Part shown: positions 53,666-64,000 of the stretch, in pieces
How the letters are laid out: every line of letters begins with the position of its first letter
How positions within the stretch are numbered: position 1 is the stretch's first letter
Origin: Allosaccharopolyspora coralli
Lineage (GTDB): Bacteria; Actinomycetota; Actinomycetes; Mycobacteriales; Pseudonocardiaceae
Assembly: GCF_009664835.1 (NCBI RefSeq)
Contig: NZ_CP045929.1
Location: forward strand, 1,612,001 to 1,676,000
Length of the DNA: 64,000 nucleotides
Direction: 5' to 3'
Notes under the pieces: model-generated
What the model saw: only the letters and a program-made list of their open reading frames with translations
Told to the model about the DNA's origin: nothing
Databases searched by the model: none
Position numbers and translations under genes: made by a program

Positions 53666-53681
53666 CCACAACATCTAGTAG
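53666..53681. promoter_or_regulatory. Candidate NrdR box upstream of nrdR-nrdJ
   Basis: CCACAACATCTAGTAG resembles NrdR boxes (ACACWATATATWGTGT-like; actinobacterial boxes often read CACAACATCTAGTG). It lies 164 bp before the nrdR start in the 290-bp gap after the family A pair. TTGACC at 53662 overlaps it and could be a -35. A clear second box at the usual ~31-bp spacing is not visible. Confidence 0.6.
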
Positions 53682-53844
53682 TTACGTCGTTGTGTTTCCT
53701 CCACAGCTTGGGCCTGCATCGTGTTCGGTGTGTGATCGTCGTGGTGCGTTGCGGATCTGTCGGTGGTCTGAGTGACTATGTCCTGACGGCGGGAATTCAG
53801 GGGGACGTCACCCGCGTTGGCGAGGGCGTCAGAAGGGGGCGATC

Positions 53845-54330
53845 GTGCGGTGTCCGTTCTGCCGCGGCGAGGACTCGCGGGTGGTCGACTCGCGAGAGAT
53901 CGACGAGGGGCAGGCGATCCGTCGGCGCCGATCCTGTTCCGCCTGCGGGCGACGGTTCACCACCGTGGAGGAGGTCGTGCTCTCGGTGGTCAAACGATCC
54001 GGGGTCACGGAGTCGTTCAGCAGGGACAAGGTGGTCCGCGGTGTCCGTCGAGCCTGCCAAGGGCGCCCTGTCGAAGAGGATGCGCTGCAGCAGTTGGCGC
54101 ACAAGGTCGAGGATTCGGTGCGCTCGCAAGGGGTAGCCGAACTCCAGAGCCACGAAGTCGGCTTGGCCATCCTCGGTCCGCTCCGCGAGCTCGACGAGGT
54201 CGCCTACCTGCGGTTCGCCAGCGTCTACCGCGCCTTCTCCTCGGTCGAGGACTTCGAGCGGGAGATTCGGGATCTGCGTGCGGCAGACGTGTTAGTCGAG
54301 CCGGACGAAACGGTGGGCAGCGGTGAGTAG
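53845..54330 (+). CDS. nrdR: Ribonucleotide reductase repressor NrdR
   Basis: This 161-residue repressor joins a zinc ribbon to an ATP-cone. The zinc ligands are Cys3, Cys6, Cys31 and Cys34 (MRCPFC ... SCSACGRRF); the ATP-cone is [27 protein letters not shown] and what follows. It senses dATP/ATP and represses reductase genes through NrdR boxes. GTG at 53845 has AAGGGGG 6 bases upstream. nrdJ follows on the same strand, so NrdR probably controls its own operon. Confidence 0.95.
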   Translation: MRCPFCRGEDSRVVDSREIDEGQAIRRRRSCSACGRRFTTVEEVVLSVVKRSGVTESFSRDKVVRGVRRACQGRPVEEDALQQLAHKVEDSVRSQGVAELQSHEVGLAILGPLRELDEVAYLRFASVYRAFSSVEDFEREIRDLRAADVLVEPDETVGSGE

Positions 54331-54481
54331 GAAACGACGACGGTCGTCTCGGGGCGGAGCGGGCACACGGCGACGCGCGGTCCGCCGGGCGTGGAGAGCG
54401 AACGACGACCAGATGGGACCGAACCGGACGGGGAGCCCGGACGGGGGAAAGGCACGAGCGAGCGAGGAAGAGGGTCAGGTC

Positions 54482-57322
<2,841 letters not shown>

Positions 57323-57352
57323 TTCGACGGCGCGGTTCTGCGCCGCTGACCG

Positions 57353-57390
57353 GCGGGGAGGGTGGCTTCAGGCCGCCCTCCCCGCGTTTT
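57353..57390 (+). terminator. Intrinsic terminator after nrdJ
   Basis: GCGGGGAGGG pairs with CCCTCCCCGC (10 bp, 13-base loop) and is followed by GTTTT, starting 30 bases after the nrdJ stop. It may also serve the convergent small gene. Confidence 0.88.
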
Positions 57391-57481
57391 GTCCGGCCAG
57401 GTCGACGGTGAGGCCGATGGCGTATCGGCCGTACGTGGGCCGTTCGTTCAGCCTGTGGTCGCGCGCCAGGCCGCGCGGCCG

Positions 57482-57796
57482 CTATGTTGCCGTTCGCGCC
57501 GTGCGGTCGGCGACCGTGTAGGCGGTCACCGCGGCCGCCGCCGCAACGGTGCACACCGAAGGCCACGCGCCGAGTTTCCTCGCCAGCGGGTGCGACACGA
57601 ACAACGCAAGCCCGTAGCTGCCGCCGACCACGACGGCCGCAGCGTTGCCTGCACGCCTGCGTGCGGATTCCGTCGCCGCGAGTCCCACGCTGCCGGCGAC
57701 GAGACCGCTGAGGTGTTGATGGCGGAACACCCTCGTGACGGCGAATCCGCCGATGAGGCCCGCACCGGTGATCAAGCTGATCGGGATGCGCTGCAT
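57482..57796 (-). CDS. Small membrane protein of unknown function
   Basis: I do not recognise this 104-residue protein. Hydrophobic segments include ISLITGAGLIGGFAVTRVF, LSGLVAGSVGLAATESA, NAAAVVVGGSYGLALFVSH and VCTVAAAAAVTAYTVA, suggesting three to four short membrane helices separated by Arg-rich loops. The ATG has GAGGAG 4 bases upstream, strong support for translation. It stands alone between nrdJ (convergent) and the S15 peptidase (divergent). Confidence 0.68.
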   Translation of the reverse strand: MQRIPISLITGAGLIGGFAVTRVFRHQHLSGLVAGSVGLAATESARRRAGNAAAVVVGGSYGLALFVSHPLARKLGAWPSVCTVAAAAAVTAYTVADRTARTAT

Positions 57797-57972
57797 GAGA
57801 CTCCTCGTGTCGCGTCGTTCGCGGCGACTGTACGGGTGTGTCGGCGACTGCGTCTTTCTCGTCGCGGCCCTCCGTTCCCACGAGCGGGAGGCGAGAGTTC
57901 GCCGACGGATTGACTGCCCAGCTCCCGATCGCGAGGCTGAGCGAGTCCACCCTTGTGCACTGCGAGTACGCC

Positions 57973-59757
57973 ATGAGGCGCGTTCGTCCTGTCCTGCTGG
58001 CCGCTGTACTCGTGTTGCCGTTGGCCGCGCAGCCTGGTTCGGCGGTACCGACGTCGGCGACCGAGCCGGTGCACCCGGTCTTCGAGAACGGTGAGGCCCA
58101 GCCGGTGTTCGACGCGAGCCGGGCGGTGCACGAGGAGGTGTGGGTCGGCGCCGACGTCGACAGTGACGGTGACGGCCATGACGACAAGGTTCACGTCGAG
58201 GTGGTGCGGCCGAAGGAGTCCACCGAGGGCCTCGAGGTTCCGGTGGTCTTCCAGGCCAGTCCGTACTTCTCCGGAGGCAACGACGTCCCGAATCACGGCG
58301 TCGATCACGAGTTGTACGTCCCGGAAGGACAGACCGCACGGCAAGCCTCGGGCGACGAGCGCCTCGCAGTGGCCGGTCAGCGCGCCGCCCGATCGCGATG
58401 GCAGTACGAAAGGTACTTCCTCGAGCGCGGCTATGCGGTCGTGTATGGAGAGTCGCTCGGCACCGGCCTGTCCACCGGATGTCCGACGACGGGCGCGGAG
58501 AACGAGACTCTCGGTGCGAAGTCGGTCGTGGACTGGCTGAACGGTCGCGCCTTCGCCGCTGACCAGCAGGGTCGACCGGTCGAGGCGAAATGGTCGACCG
58601 GCAAGGTCGGGATGATGGGTGTGTCCTACAACGGGACCTTGCTGAACGCTGTCGCCGGCACCGGAGTGGAAGGTTTGGAGGCGATCGTGCCGATCGCGGC
58701 GATCTCCAATTGGTACGACTACTACCGGACCGATGGTGCCGTCGTCGCCCCTGGCGATTTCCAGGGCGAGGACGCGGACGTGCTCGCGAAGTACGTGTAC
58801 ACCCGTCAGGACCGCGAGGTCTGCAAGCCCGTGATCGACGGCATCAGCCGCCATCAGGACCGTGTGACCGGCGACTATTCTCCGTTCTGGGACGAGCGCA
58901 ACTATCTCGACGACGCACGCGACGTGCGGGCGGCAACCCTGGTGGTCCACGGACTGAACGACTGGAACGTGAAGACCAGGCAGGCCGCGCAGTGGTACGA
59001 GGCGCTCAAGGCGCACCACGTACCGCACAAGATCTGGTGGCATCAGCAAGGGCACCAGGACCCGCTCGGGATCGGCGGCCAGCAGTGGCAGCGCACCCTG
59101 AACCGTTGGTTCACCCGGTACCTCTACGACCACGAGAACGGCGTGGAGCACGAGCCCAGGTCGACGATCCAGCGTGAGGACGGGAGATTCGTGGAGGAGG
59201 CGGACTGGCCTGCTCCGCACGCCGAGGACGTGACGTTGCACCCTTCGCCTGGTGGCGCGGAGCGAGGGGGACTGGGCGACAAGCCAGGATCCGGGGTCGA
59301 GACCTTCAGCGATGACGCGACGAAACCGGTGCGGGAGCTCGCGGCGGCCGGAGCTTCTCCGCATCGGCTCACGTACCTCACCGCGCCCGTGGCCGAACCG
59401 AGCCGGATGAGCGGCACTGTCGTCGCCGATCTCGCGCTCAGTGTCGATAGTCCGGCTGCGAACGTGACCGCCGCGCTCGTCGACGTCGCGCCGGACGGCT
59501 CCACTTCGGTCGTCACGCGGGGCTGGACCGATCCGCAGAACCGTGACTCGCTCGGCGAGACGACGCCGATCGAACCGGGAACGACGTATCCGGTTCAGGT
59601 CGAGATGCAGCCCGACGACTACGTGCTCCAGGCAGAACACCGGTGGGGTGTGGTCGTGCTGTCGAGCGACCACGAGCACACGATCCGCCCGAAGTCGGGT
59701 ACCGGTCTGGCACTGGACCTGGCAGCGTCCCGGTTTCATCTGCCGCTCGTGGGGTGA
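57973..59757 (+). CDS. Secreted Xaa-Pro dipeptidyl-peptidase (S15/CocE family)
   Basis: This is a 594-residue exported serine peptidase. The signal peptide is MRRVRPVLLAAVLVLPLAAQ followed by PGSAV. The alpha/beta-hydrolase domain has the nucleophile motif GVSYNGTL, the acid in VHGLNDWNVK and the His in HQQGHQDPLG; a C-terminal jelly-roll (X-Pro DPP C) domain ends FHLPLVG. It likely removes X-Pro dipeptides from peptides outside the cell. ATG at 57973 gives the signal peptide at the very N-terminus. The M23 gene follows after 83 bp. Confidence 0.92.
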   Translation: MRRVRPVLLAAVLVLPLAAQPGSAVPTSATEPVHPVFENGEAQPVFDASRAVHEEVWVGADVDSDGDGHDDKVHVEVVRPKESTEGLEVPVVFQASPYFSGGNDVPNHGVDHELYVPEGQTARQASGDERLAVAGQRAARSRWQYERYFLERGYAVVYGESLGTGLSTGCPTTGAENETLGAKSVVDWLNGRAFAADQQGRPVEAKWSTGKVGMMGVSYNGTLLNAVAGTGVEGLEAIVPIAAISNWYDYYRTDGAVVAPGDFQGEDADVLAKYVYTRQDREVCKPVIDGISRHQDRVTGDYSPFWDERNYLDDARDVRAATLVVHGLNDWNVKTRQAAQWYEALKAHHVPHKIWWHQQGHQDPLGIGGQQWQRTLNRWFTRYLYDHENGVEHEPRSTIQREDGRFVEEADWPAPHAEDVTLHPSPGGAERGGLGDKPGSGVETFSDDATKPVRELAAAGASPHRLTYLTAPVAEPSRMSGTVVADLALSVDSPAANVTAALVDVAPDGSTSVVTRGWTDPQNRDSLGETTPIEPGTTYPVQVEMQPDDYVLQAEHRWGVVVLSSDHEHTIRPKSGTGLALDLAASRFHLPLVG

Positions 59758-59840
59758 CCGGCTGCGCCGGCCTTTACCGGACCTTGGCCTTCGGCGGCGA
59801 ACGTGATGTCCGTCGTTGTTCGAGAAGAAGGTGAGTGCGC

Positions 59841-60401
59841 ATGGCACACCAATTCGGTCCCGTGCCGCGGAAGTGGTTCGCCGCCACCCTGATGGTGTCG
59901 GTTCTCGGTGTGGTGGGCGCACCCGGCGTTGCCGCTGAGCCGTGGGATGGCGATTCCCACACCCGAGCGGCACCACCGTTTCAGCTGCCGTTCCCGTGCG
60001 GGCAAGACTGGGTGGGCGCGACCTACACCGACCACAACCCGCCGAACTCGGTGGACTTCAACCGGGCGGACGACCTGGGGGATCCGGTTCTGGCTGCTGC
60101 GGCGGGCACGGTGAGCCGGGTCGAGAACGAGGGCGACACCAGCTACGGCCGGTGGATCGAGATCGATCACGGCCAAGGTTGGACCACCCGGTACGCGCAC
60201 CTGTCCAGACAGACGGTGTCCGAGGGAGACGAAGTCGCCGGTGGCGGGCGTATCGGCGATCTCGGAAACACCGGTGGCTCGACTGGTCCGCACCTGCACT
60301 TCGAGCAGCGTGCGAACGGCGCAGCCGTGAAGGCGCGGTTCGACGGGAAGCAGGCGCACTACTGGGGCAAGAAGACGTACACAAGTCGGAGCGCGTGCTG
60401 A
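59841..60401 (+). CDS. Secreted M23 (LytM-type) metallopeptidase
   Basis: The 186-residue exported protein has a signal peptide (KWFAATLMVSVLGVVGAPGVAA) and an M23 domain. The zinc ligands are in DHNPPNSVDFNRADD (His and Asp) and HLHFEQR, with AHLSRQ supplying the other catalytic His. M23 enzymes cut peptidoglycan cross-bridges or act as amidase activators. No SH3b or LysM cell-wall anchor is present, so it is a minimal form. ATG at 59841 is preceded by AAGAAGGTGAG; a GTG 6 bases earlier is possible. Confidence 0.9.
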   Translation: MAHQFGPVPRKWFAATLMVSVLGVVGAPGVAAEPWDGDSHTRAAPPFQLPFPCGQDWVGATYTDHNPPNSVDFNRADDLGDPVLAAAAGTVSRVENEGDTSYGRWIEIDHGQGWTTRYAHLSRQTVSEGDEVAGGGRIGDLGNTGGSTGPHLHFEQRANGAAVKARFDGKQAHYWGKKTYTSRSAC

Positions 60402-60607
60402 TCGGAGCTCACCGAGCCGGGCGTCCAATGCGTTGACGGCCAGCGTGCGAGCGAGCCTTCGGGACGGCAGGACGACCGTCGTACGCTTCGGTCGCTCAAG
60501 TCGAACTCGCGGGTAGTCGAGGCCCGATGGCGTGACCCTCGACCGAGGATGAAATCCACTCGACTCGGTGTCCTCCTTTCGCGCGCCCCTGGGGATTAGC
60601 GCCGAAG

Positions 60608-60635
60608 TTGTCCACAGGGGACGCAGTTGTCCCCA
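60608..60635. promoter_or_regulatory. Two DnaA-box-like sites upstream of the DUF4192 gene
   Basis: TTGTCCACA at 60608-60616 is a perfect high-GC actinobacterial DnaA box. TTGTCCCCA at 60627-60635 is one base off and in the same direction, 19 bp on. They lie 55-80 bp before the DUF4192 ATG. A promoter-type DnaA site is more likely than an origin, since dnaA/dnaN are absent. Confidence 0.5.
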
Positions 60636-60687
60636 GATCTCCATACGACCCTGGTCGGCCCTGGCCACGGGCGCAGAACGTGGAGTC

Positions 60688-61803
60688 ATGACCACGTCAC
60701 TGCGCACCACCACCGTCTCCCTGTCGGAGCCGTCCGAAACCCTCGCTGCGGTTCCCTATCTCTTGGGGTTCTGCCCGAGCGAGTCCCTGGTCCTCTTGTC
60801 GGTCGGCTCCGCCGATGCGAGGCCGAAGCTCGAACTGACGGTCCGACTGGACCTTCCCGAGCACGGCGCGTATCGAGCCTTGCTCGACTACATCGTGCGT
60901 GGACCTGTGCTTCAGCGGCGGACAGAGGGACTGGTCGTGGTCGTCGTCGGCGGGACTGGGGCGAGTCCGCCGGCTGGCCGCGGGACAGTTGAGGTCGAAC
61001 TCGACGATGCCCCGGACGTTTGGGCCGAAAGTGCACCCGAGACACCGGATCTGCCGCACCAGGACTTCGTCGAAGAGCTGCAACGGAGTCTGACGATGCG
61101 GGGCATCGAGGTGCTGCACGGATTGTGGACCGAGGAAATTCGCGCCGGAGAACCGTGGGAGTGCTACCGCGACGCCGACTGCCACGGGACGATTCCGGAC
61201 CCGAAAGCCTCGGCGCTCGCCGCCACGCTCGCGGCCGCGGGAACCGTGACCTACTCCAGCCGGGAGGAACTCCAGGCGCTGTTGACACCGGAGAACGGGG
61301 ACCTGCTTTCGGAGCGGGCGGCGCGGTTGGACCTGTTGCACGAAGAACGGGAATTGAACGCGGTCGACGTGCATTCCGACCTCGCCACGGTATTCGGGGC
61401 GATCCGGCGCACCGCGGAAGCGTCGGCGCTGACCGAAGACGATCACGTGCGAGTCCTGTGCGCACTCGCGGACACGCGCGTACGTGACGTCGTCCTCGGT
61501 ACCACGTTGGAGACGACGGCACGTGCCGCGGAGGAGCTGTGGATCACGCTGCTCCGAAAGGCGCCCGAGCCGGAACTCGCCGACGTGGCCGCACTACTCG
61601 CGTTCTCGGCTTACGTGCGCGGGGACGGGGCACTGGCCGGTGTCGCGCTCGAACGCATCGAGGCCACCCGCCCGGAGCATGCGCTCGGACAACTCTTGCG
61701 GCAGGCGCTGGATGCGGCGCTGCCTCCCGTCGAACTCGCCGCCGTGGCGCGGGAGGCCTCCGCCGATGCGCGGGTACTCATCGACGAGGAGGGATCTTGG
61801 TGA
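60688..61803 (+). CDS. DUF4192 family protein
   Basis: The 371-residue cytoplasmic protein has the hallmark N-terminus of DUF4192: SEPSETLAAVPYLLGFCPSESLVLLSV. A mid-domain segment IEVLHGLWTEEIRAGEPWECYRDADCHGTIPDPKAS and a helical C-terminal half (LLRKAPEPELADVAALLAFSAYVRGDGALAGVALERIEA) follow. The family is common and conserved in actinobacteria; its function is unknown. ATG at 60688 has GGAG 2-3 bases upstream, rather close, so a slightly different start cannot be excluded. It converges on galE with 26 bp between stops. Confidence 0.87.
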   Translation: MTTSLRTTTVSLSEPSETLAAVPYLLGFCPSESLVLLSVGSADARPKLELTVRLDLPEHGAYRALLDYIVRGPVLQRRTEGLVVVVVGGTGASPPAGRGTVEVELDDAPDVWAESAPETPDLPHQDFVEELQRSLTMRGIEVLHGLWTEEIRAGEPWECYRDADCHGTIPDPKASALAATLAAAGTVTYSSREELQALLTPENGDLLSERAARLDLLHEERELNAVDVHSDLATVFGAIRRTAEASALTEDDHVRVLCALADTRVRDVVLGTTLETTARAAEELWITLLRKAPEPELADVAALLAFSAYVRGDGALAGVALERIEATRPEHALGQLLRQALDAALPPVELAAVAREASADARVLIDEEGSW

Positions 61804-61829
61804 CCGCGCGCGTCATGCCCTGCGCGAGC

Positions 61830-62792
61830 TCATTGGCCGTGCTGCCTGCGAGCGAACTCCCACGCGTCGGAGACGATCTCGTCGAGGCCGGTGCGCCGAG
61901 GCTGCCAGCCGAGATCGGTGCGTGCCGCAGCACTGGACGCGACCAGTTCGGCGGGATCCCCCGGACGCCGTTGCGCCACGGACGCGGGAATGGCGTGGCC
62001 CGTGATGCGACGGCACGCGTCGATCACTTCCCGTACCGAGAAGCCCGTACCGTTGCCGAGGTTGTACACCCGATGCGCTCCGGGAACGGCGTTCTCGAGC
62101 GCCAGCAGGTGCGCGTCGGCGAGGTCGGTGACGTGGATGTAGTCGCGCACGCACGTTCCGTCCCTGGTCGGCCAGTCCTCGCCGAAGATCCGGATGTGTT
62201 CGCGTTGGCCGAACGCCACCTGCAGGACGAGCGGAATCAAGTGGGTCTCCGTCGTGTGCCGTTCCCCGAACGGCCCGTGCGCCCCGGCGACGTTGAAGTA
62301 GCGGAGACTGACGCCGCCGAGGCCGTAGGCAGTGGCGTACGAAGCGATCGCGTGGTCGATCGCGAGCTTGGTGGCGCCGTAGGTGTTACTCGGACGGGTC
62401 GGTGCGTTCTCGGTGATCGAACCCGAGTCCGGCTCCCCGTAGGTCGCGGCCGTGGAGGAGAACACGAGTCGCGCAACGCGGTGCTCACGCATCGCCTCCA
62501 GCAGCCGCAGCGAGGTCACGACGTTGCCTTGCCAGTACTTGTGCGGGTCCTCCATCGACTCGCCGACCAGCGACTTCGCCGCGAAATGCAGAACGCCGTC
62601 GACGCCGTCGGCGAGCAGTGGCCCGACCACCTCCGTGAGTTCGCCTTCGACGAACGTGCACCCGTCCGGAACCGCGTCGGCATGGCCGGTCGAGAGGTCG
62701 TCGACGACGACGACGTCGTGTCCGGACTCCACCAGACGTGCCGCGCATACACTGCCGACGTAGCCGGCGCCGCCGGTCACCACGAGCTTCAC
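61830..62792 (-). CDS. galE: UDP-glucose 4-epimerase
   Basis: The 320-residue SDR epimerase interconverts UDP-galactose and UDP-glucose. The NAD-binding motif is TGGAGYVGS (6-14), the active-site Ser/Thr in [11 protein letters not shown], and the catalytic Tyr and Lys in [26 protein letters not shown] and [18 protein letters not shown] are epimerase signatures. GTG at 62792 begins VKLVVTGG, with AAAGGC upstream. galK lies 370 bp upstream on the same strand, separated by a B and an A repeat. Confidence 0.94.
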   Translation of the reverse strand: MKLVVTGGAGYVGSVCAARLVESGHDVVVVDDLSTGHADAVPDGCTFVEGELTEVVGPLLADGVDGVLHFAAKSLVGESMEDPHKYWQGNVVTSLRLLEAMREHRVARLVFSSTAATYGEPDSGSITENAPTRPSNTYGATKLAIDHAIASYATAYGLGGVSLRYFNVAGAHGPFGERHTTETHLIPLVLQVAFGQREHIRIFGEDWPTRDGTCVRDYIHVTDLADAHLLALENAVPGAHRVYNLGNGTGFSVREVIDACRRITGHAIPASVAQRRPGDPAELVASSAAARTDLGWQPRRTGLDEIVSDAWEFARRQHGQ

Positions 62793-62860
62793 CGGAACAC
62801 TGCCTTTCGGTCGAGGTCGACGCACGCGACCGGGACGTCCGGACACGCACCGGTCACTGT

Positions 62861-62937
62861 AGAGGGTGTACGGCGTGAGCTGCGTCTGCGGTTCCGTGGC
62901 GGCCTACACCTGATCGGCGCCGTCCTCCGCGCGACCA
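62861..62937 (+). repeat. Family B dispersed repeat, internally deleted copy
   Basis: The 5' end GAGGGTGTACGGCGTGAGCT then GCGTCTGCGGTTCCGTGGCGG joins directly to the 3' end CCTGATCGGCGCCGTCC and TCCGCGCGACCA. It abuts the CTGAG tip of the family A copy at 62938, exactly where the family B end (GCGACCACTGAG) would continue. Confidence 0.6.
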
Positions 62938-63157
62938 CTGAGAGGGCAGTGTGGAACGGGAGTGAGTGGGTCCGGTACCGCCGTCCCCAGTTCGCGCCTC
63001 GCGGCGTTGGGCTCCTCTTGAGCACCAGGAGTACGAGGCGGGAATCCCTGCCTTGCGAGGCACGAGCTCCGAACCGCGGAGCACCTCACCGTGCCGCGGT
63101 GGTCCCGTAGGACCGTGCCCTACGGGAACAAACGCCAGTTCCCAAATGCACTCTGAG
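62938..63157 (+). repeat. Family A element, full copy between galK and galE
   Basis: This 220-bp copy has CTGAGAGGGCAGTGTGGAAC at the left end and CAGTTCCCAAATGCACTCTG with AG at the right, imperfect inverted repeats. The central arms AGTTCGCGCCTCGC and GCGAGGCACGAGCT, GGTCCGGTACCGCC and the small hairpin GTGCCCTACGGGAAC are present. It ends 5 bp from the galK stop and separates galK from galE. Confidence 0.85.
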
Positions 63158-63162
63158 CGACG

Positions 63163-64000
63163 TCATCGATCGCGGCCGGCGCCGGCGGCGGGAACTCCGA
63201 CGAACATGCGTGGAGACGGAAAATGATGCTTGGCGAACGCGGAGTCCACCGCGGACTCCACCGTGGAACGGTCCTGTGTCCGCACGAGCGCGATGGCGGA
63301 CCCACCGAAGCCTCCGCCGGTCATGCGTGCTCCGAGCGCGCCTGCCGCGAGGGCGGCGTCGACGGTCACGTCGAGCTCCGGAGACGAGACCCTGTAGTCA
63401 TCGCGCAAACTCGCGTGCGAGGCGCTCAGCAGCGGCCCGATCTCGGCGATCTTCTCCGACCGCAGAACCTGAACGGTGCGCAGCACGCGGTCGTTCTCGG
63501 TGACGACGTGCCGGACCAGCGGCAGGAGGTCCGGCGGGAGCCGATCGTCGAGCCGGTCCAGCTCGCCGACACCCACGTCGCGGAGCGCGTTCACGCCGAG
63601 CAACTCGGCGGCGCGTTCGCACCCCTCGCGACGTGCGCGATACCCGGACTCGCTGTGCGAGTGGCTTGCGCGCGTGTCGACGACGAGCAGTTCCAGGTCT
63701 TCGGACGCGGTATCGAACGGGATCTGTTCGGTGGCACCGGTGCGGACGTCGAAGAACAGTCCGTGCGCCGCGGTGCACGCCAGCGAGGCCGTCTGGTCGA
63801 GCACACCTGTCGGCGCACCGGCGAAGTCGTTCTCGGCGCGCTGGGCCCATCGCGCGATCTCCGGCAGCGAAGGGCCGTCCGGTCCGTCCTGCGGACGTCC
63901 GGCCACGTCGAGCAGGGCGAGCGCGACCGCGCACTCCACAGCGGCCGAGGACGACAGTCCGGCGCCGGTCGGCACCTCACTGCTGATGAGCACCTCGGCG
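63163..64000 (-). CDS. galK: Galactokinase, N-terminus beyond window
   Basis: This is the C-terminal 278 codons of a GHMP kinase; the frame runs off the right edge. The ATP-loop motif SSEVPTGAGLSSSAAVE, a galactokinase-type FAGAPTGVLDQTASL with the catalytic Asp, and motif 3 GARMTGGGFGGSAIALV are present. It phosphorylates galactose to galactose-1-phosphate. The missing ~110 residues should include the galactose-binding GRTREN-type segment (GEHTDY). galE lies downstream on the same strand; galT, if present, is outside. Confidence 0.93.
   Translation of the reverse strand, partial: AEVLISSEVPTGAGLSSSAAVECAVALALLDVAGRPQDGPDGPSLPEIARWAQRAENDFAGAPTGVLDQTASLACTAAHGLFFDVRTGATEQIPFDTASEDLELLVVDTRASHSHSESGYRARREGCERAAELLGVNALRDVGVGELDRLDDRLPPDLLPLVRHVVTENDRVLRTVQVLRSEKIAEIGPLLSASHASLRDDYRVSSPELDVTVDAALAAGALGARMTGGGFGGSAIALVRTQDRSTVESAVDSAFAKHHFPSPRMFVGVPAAGAGRDR

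Noticed and set aside
57772-59976. A 734-codon frame opposite the S15 peptidase
   Set aside because: Shadow of the exported peptidase, with no recognisable domain.
60608-60635. Chromosome origin suggested by DnaA boxes
   Set aside because: Only two boxes, no AT-rich unwinding region, and none of dnaA, dnaN or rpmH nearby.

Overview
This window is high-GC chromosomal DNA from an actinomycete. Gene content points to the Pseudonocardiaceae (Amycolatopsis / Saccharomonospora-like), but genus is an inference. Supporting signs are GTG/TTG starts and four-base GTGA/ATGA overlaps, a mycothiol-dependent isomerase-type protein, an actinobacterial MptA-type mannosyltransferase, a PASTA-domain kinase paired with an Rv2175c-type DNA-binding protein, TCGAAC-N4-GTTCGA SOS boxes, and a phosphofructokinase with pyrophosphate-type residues like the Amycolatopsis enzyme. 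I see no prophage, transposase, CRISPR array, rRNA or tRNA. Nearly everything is core chromosome.

Two blocks that are separate in Mycobacterium tuberculosis lie side by side here. The left block (about 1-27 kb) follows the Rv2190c-Rv2170 order: NlpC/P60 hydrolase, fadD15-type acyl-CoA synthetase, TB16.3-like lipid-binding protein, ArsA-like ATPase, CGWCPVC protein, acyltransferase, exoribonuclease, DAHP synthase, MptA, PknL, Rv2175c-like protein, prenyl synthase, LppM and a GNAT acetyltransferase. Interspersed are a ROK kinase, an alpha/beta hydrolase, a phosphofructokinase, a STAS protein, a VanZ-like protein and a CrtI-type desaturase. A SOS-box-preceded HEPN protein, a mycothiol-isomerase-like protein and the large helicase Lhr form the joint. 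The right block (33-57 kb) follows the Rv2738c-Rv2718c order: DUF3046, recA-recX, miaB, DUF349, dioxygenase-like protein, miaA-dapF-hflX, lexA, LysM protein and nrdR, then nrdJ. Into it are set a HAD phosphatase, an Entner-Doudoroff pair (edd-eda) and a gluABCD glutamate uptake operon. The last 6 kb hold two secreted hydrolases, a DUF4192 protein and galE/galK.

Functional themes: envelope building and remodelling (acyl lipids, lipomannan, peptidoglycan hydrolases, PASTA kinase); central carbon (aroG, PPi-type phosphofructokinase, edd-eda, ROK glucokinase, gal genes); the DNA-damage response (recA, recX, lexA, SOS LysM protein, SOS HEPN protein, Lhr); tRNA modification (miaA, miaB); and deoxynucleotide supply (nrdR-nrdJ, class II B12-dependent).

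The least expected structure is not in the genes. Seven copies of a roughly 220-bp palindromic element (called family A here) sit at gene 3' ends. It has CTGAG-tipped imperfect terminal inverted repeats and a 14-bp internal inverted repeat. In several copies the TGA of the terminal CTGAG is the stop codon of the neighbouring gene, and two pairs of copies share their tips. A second dispersed family (B, marked by GATCTGCGTGGGTGG and GTGCCTGACC words) occurs as one full copy of about 215 bp plus fragments, and twice abuts family A. No transposase accompanies either family, so they look like MITE/REP-type elements or structured 3'-UTR modules.
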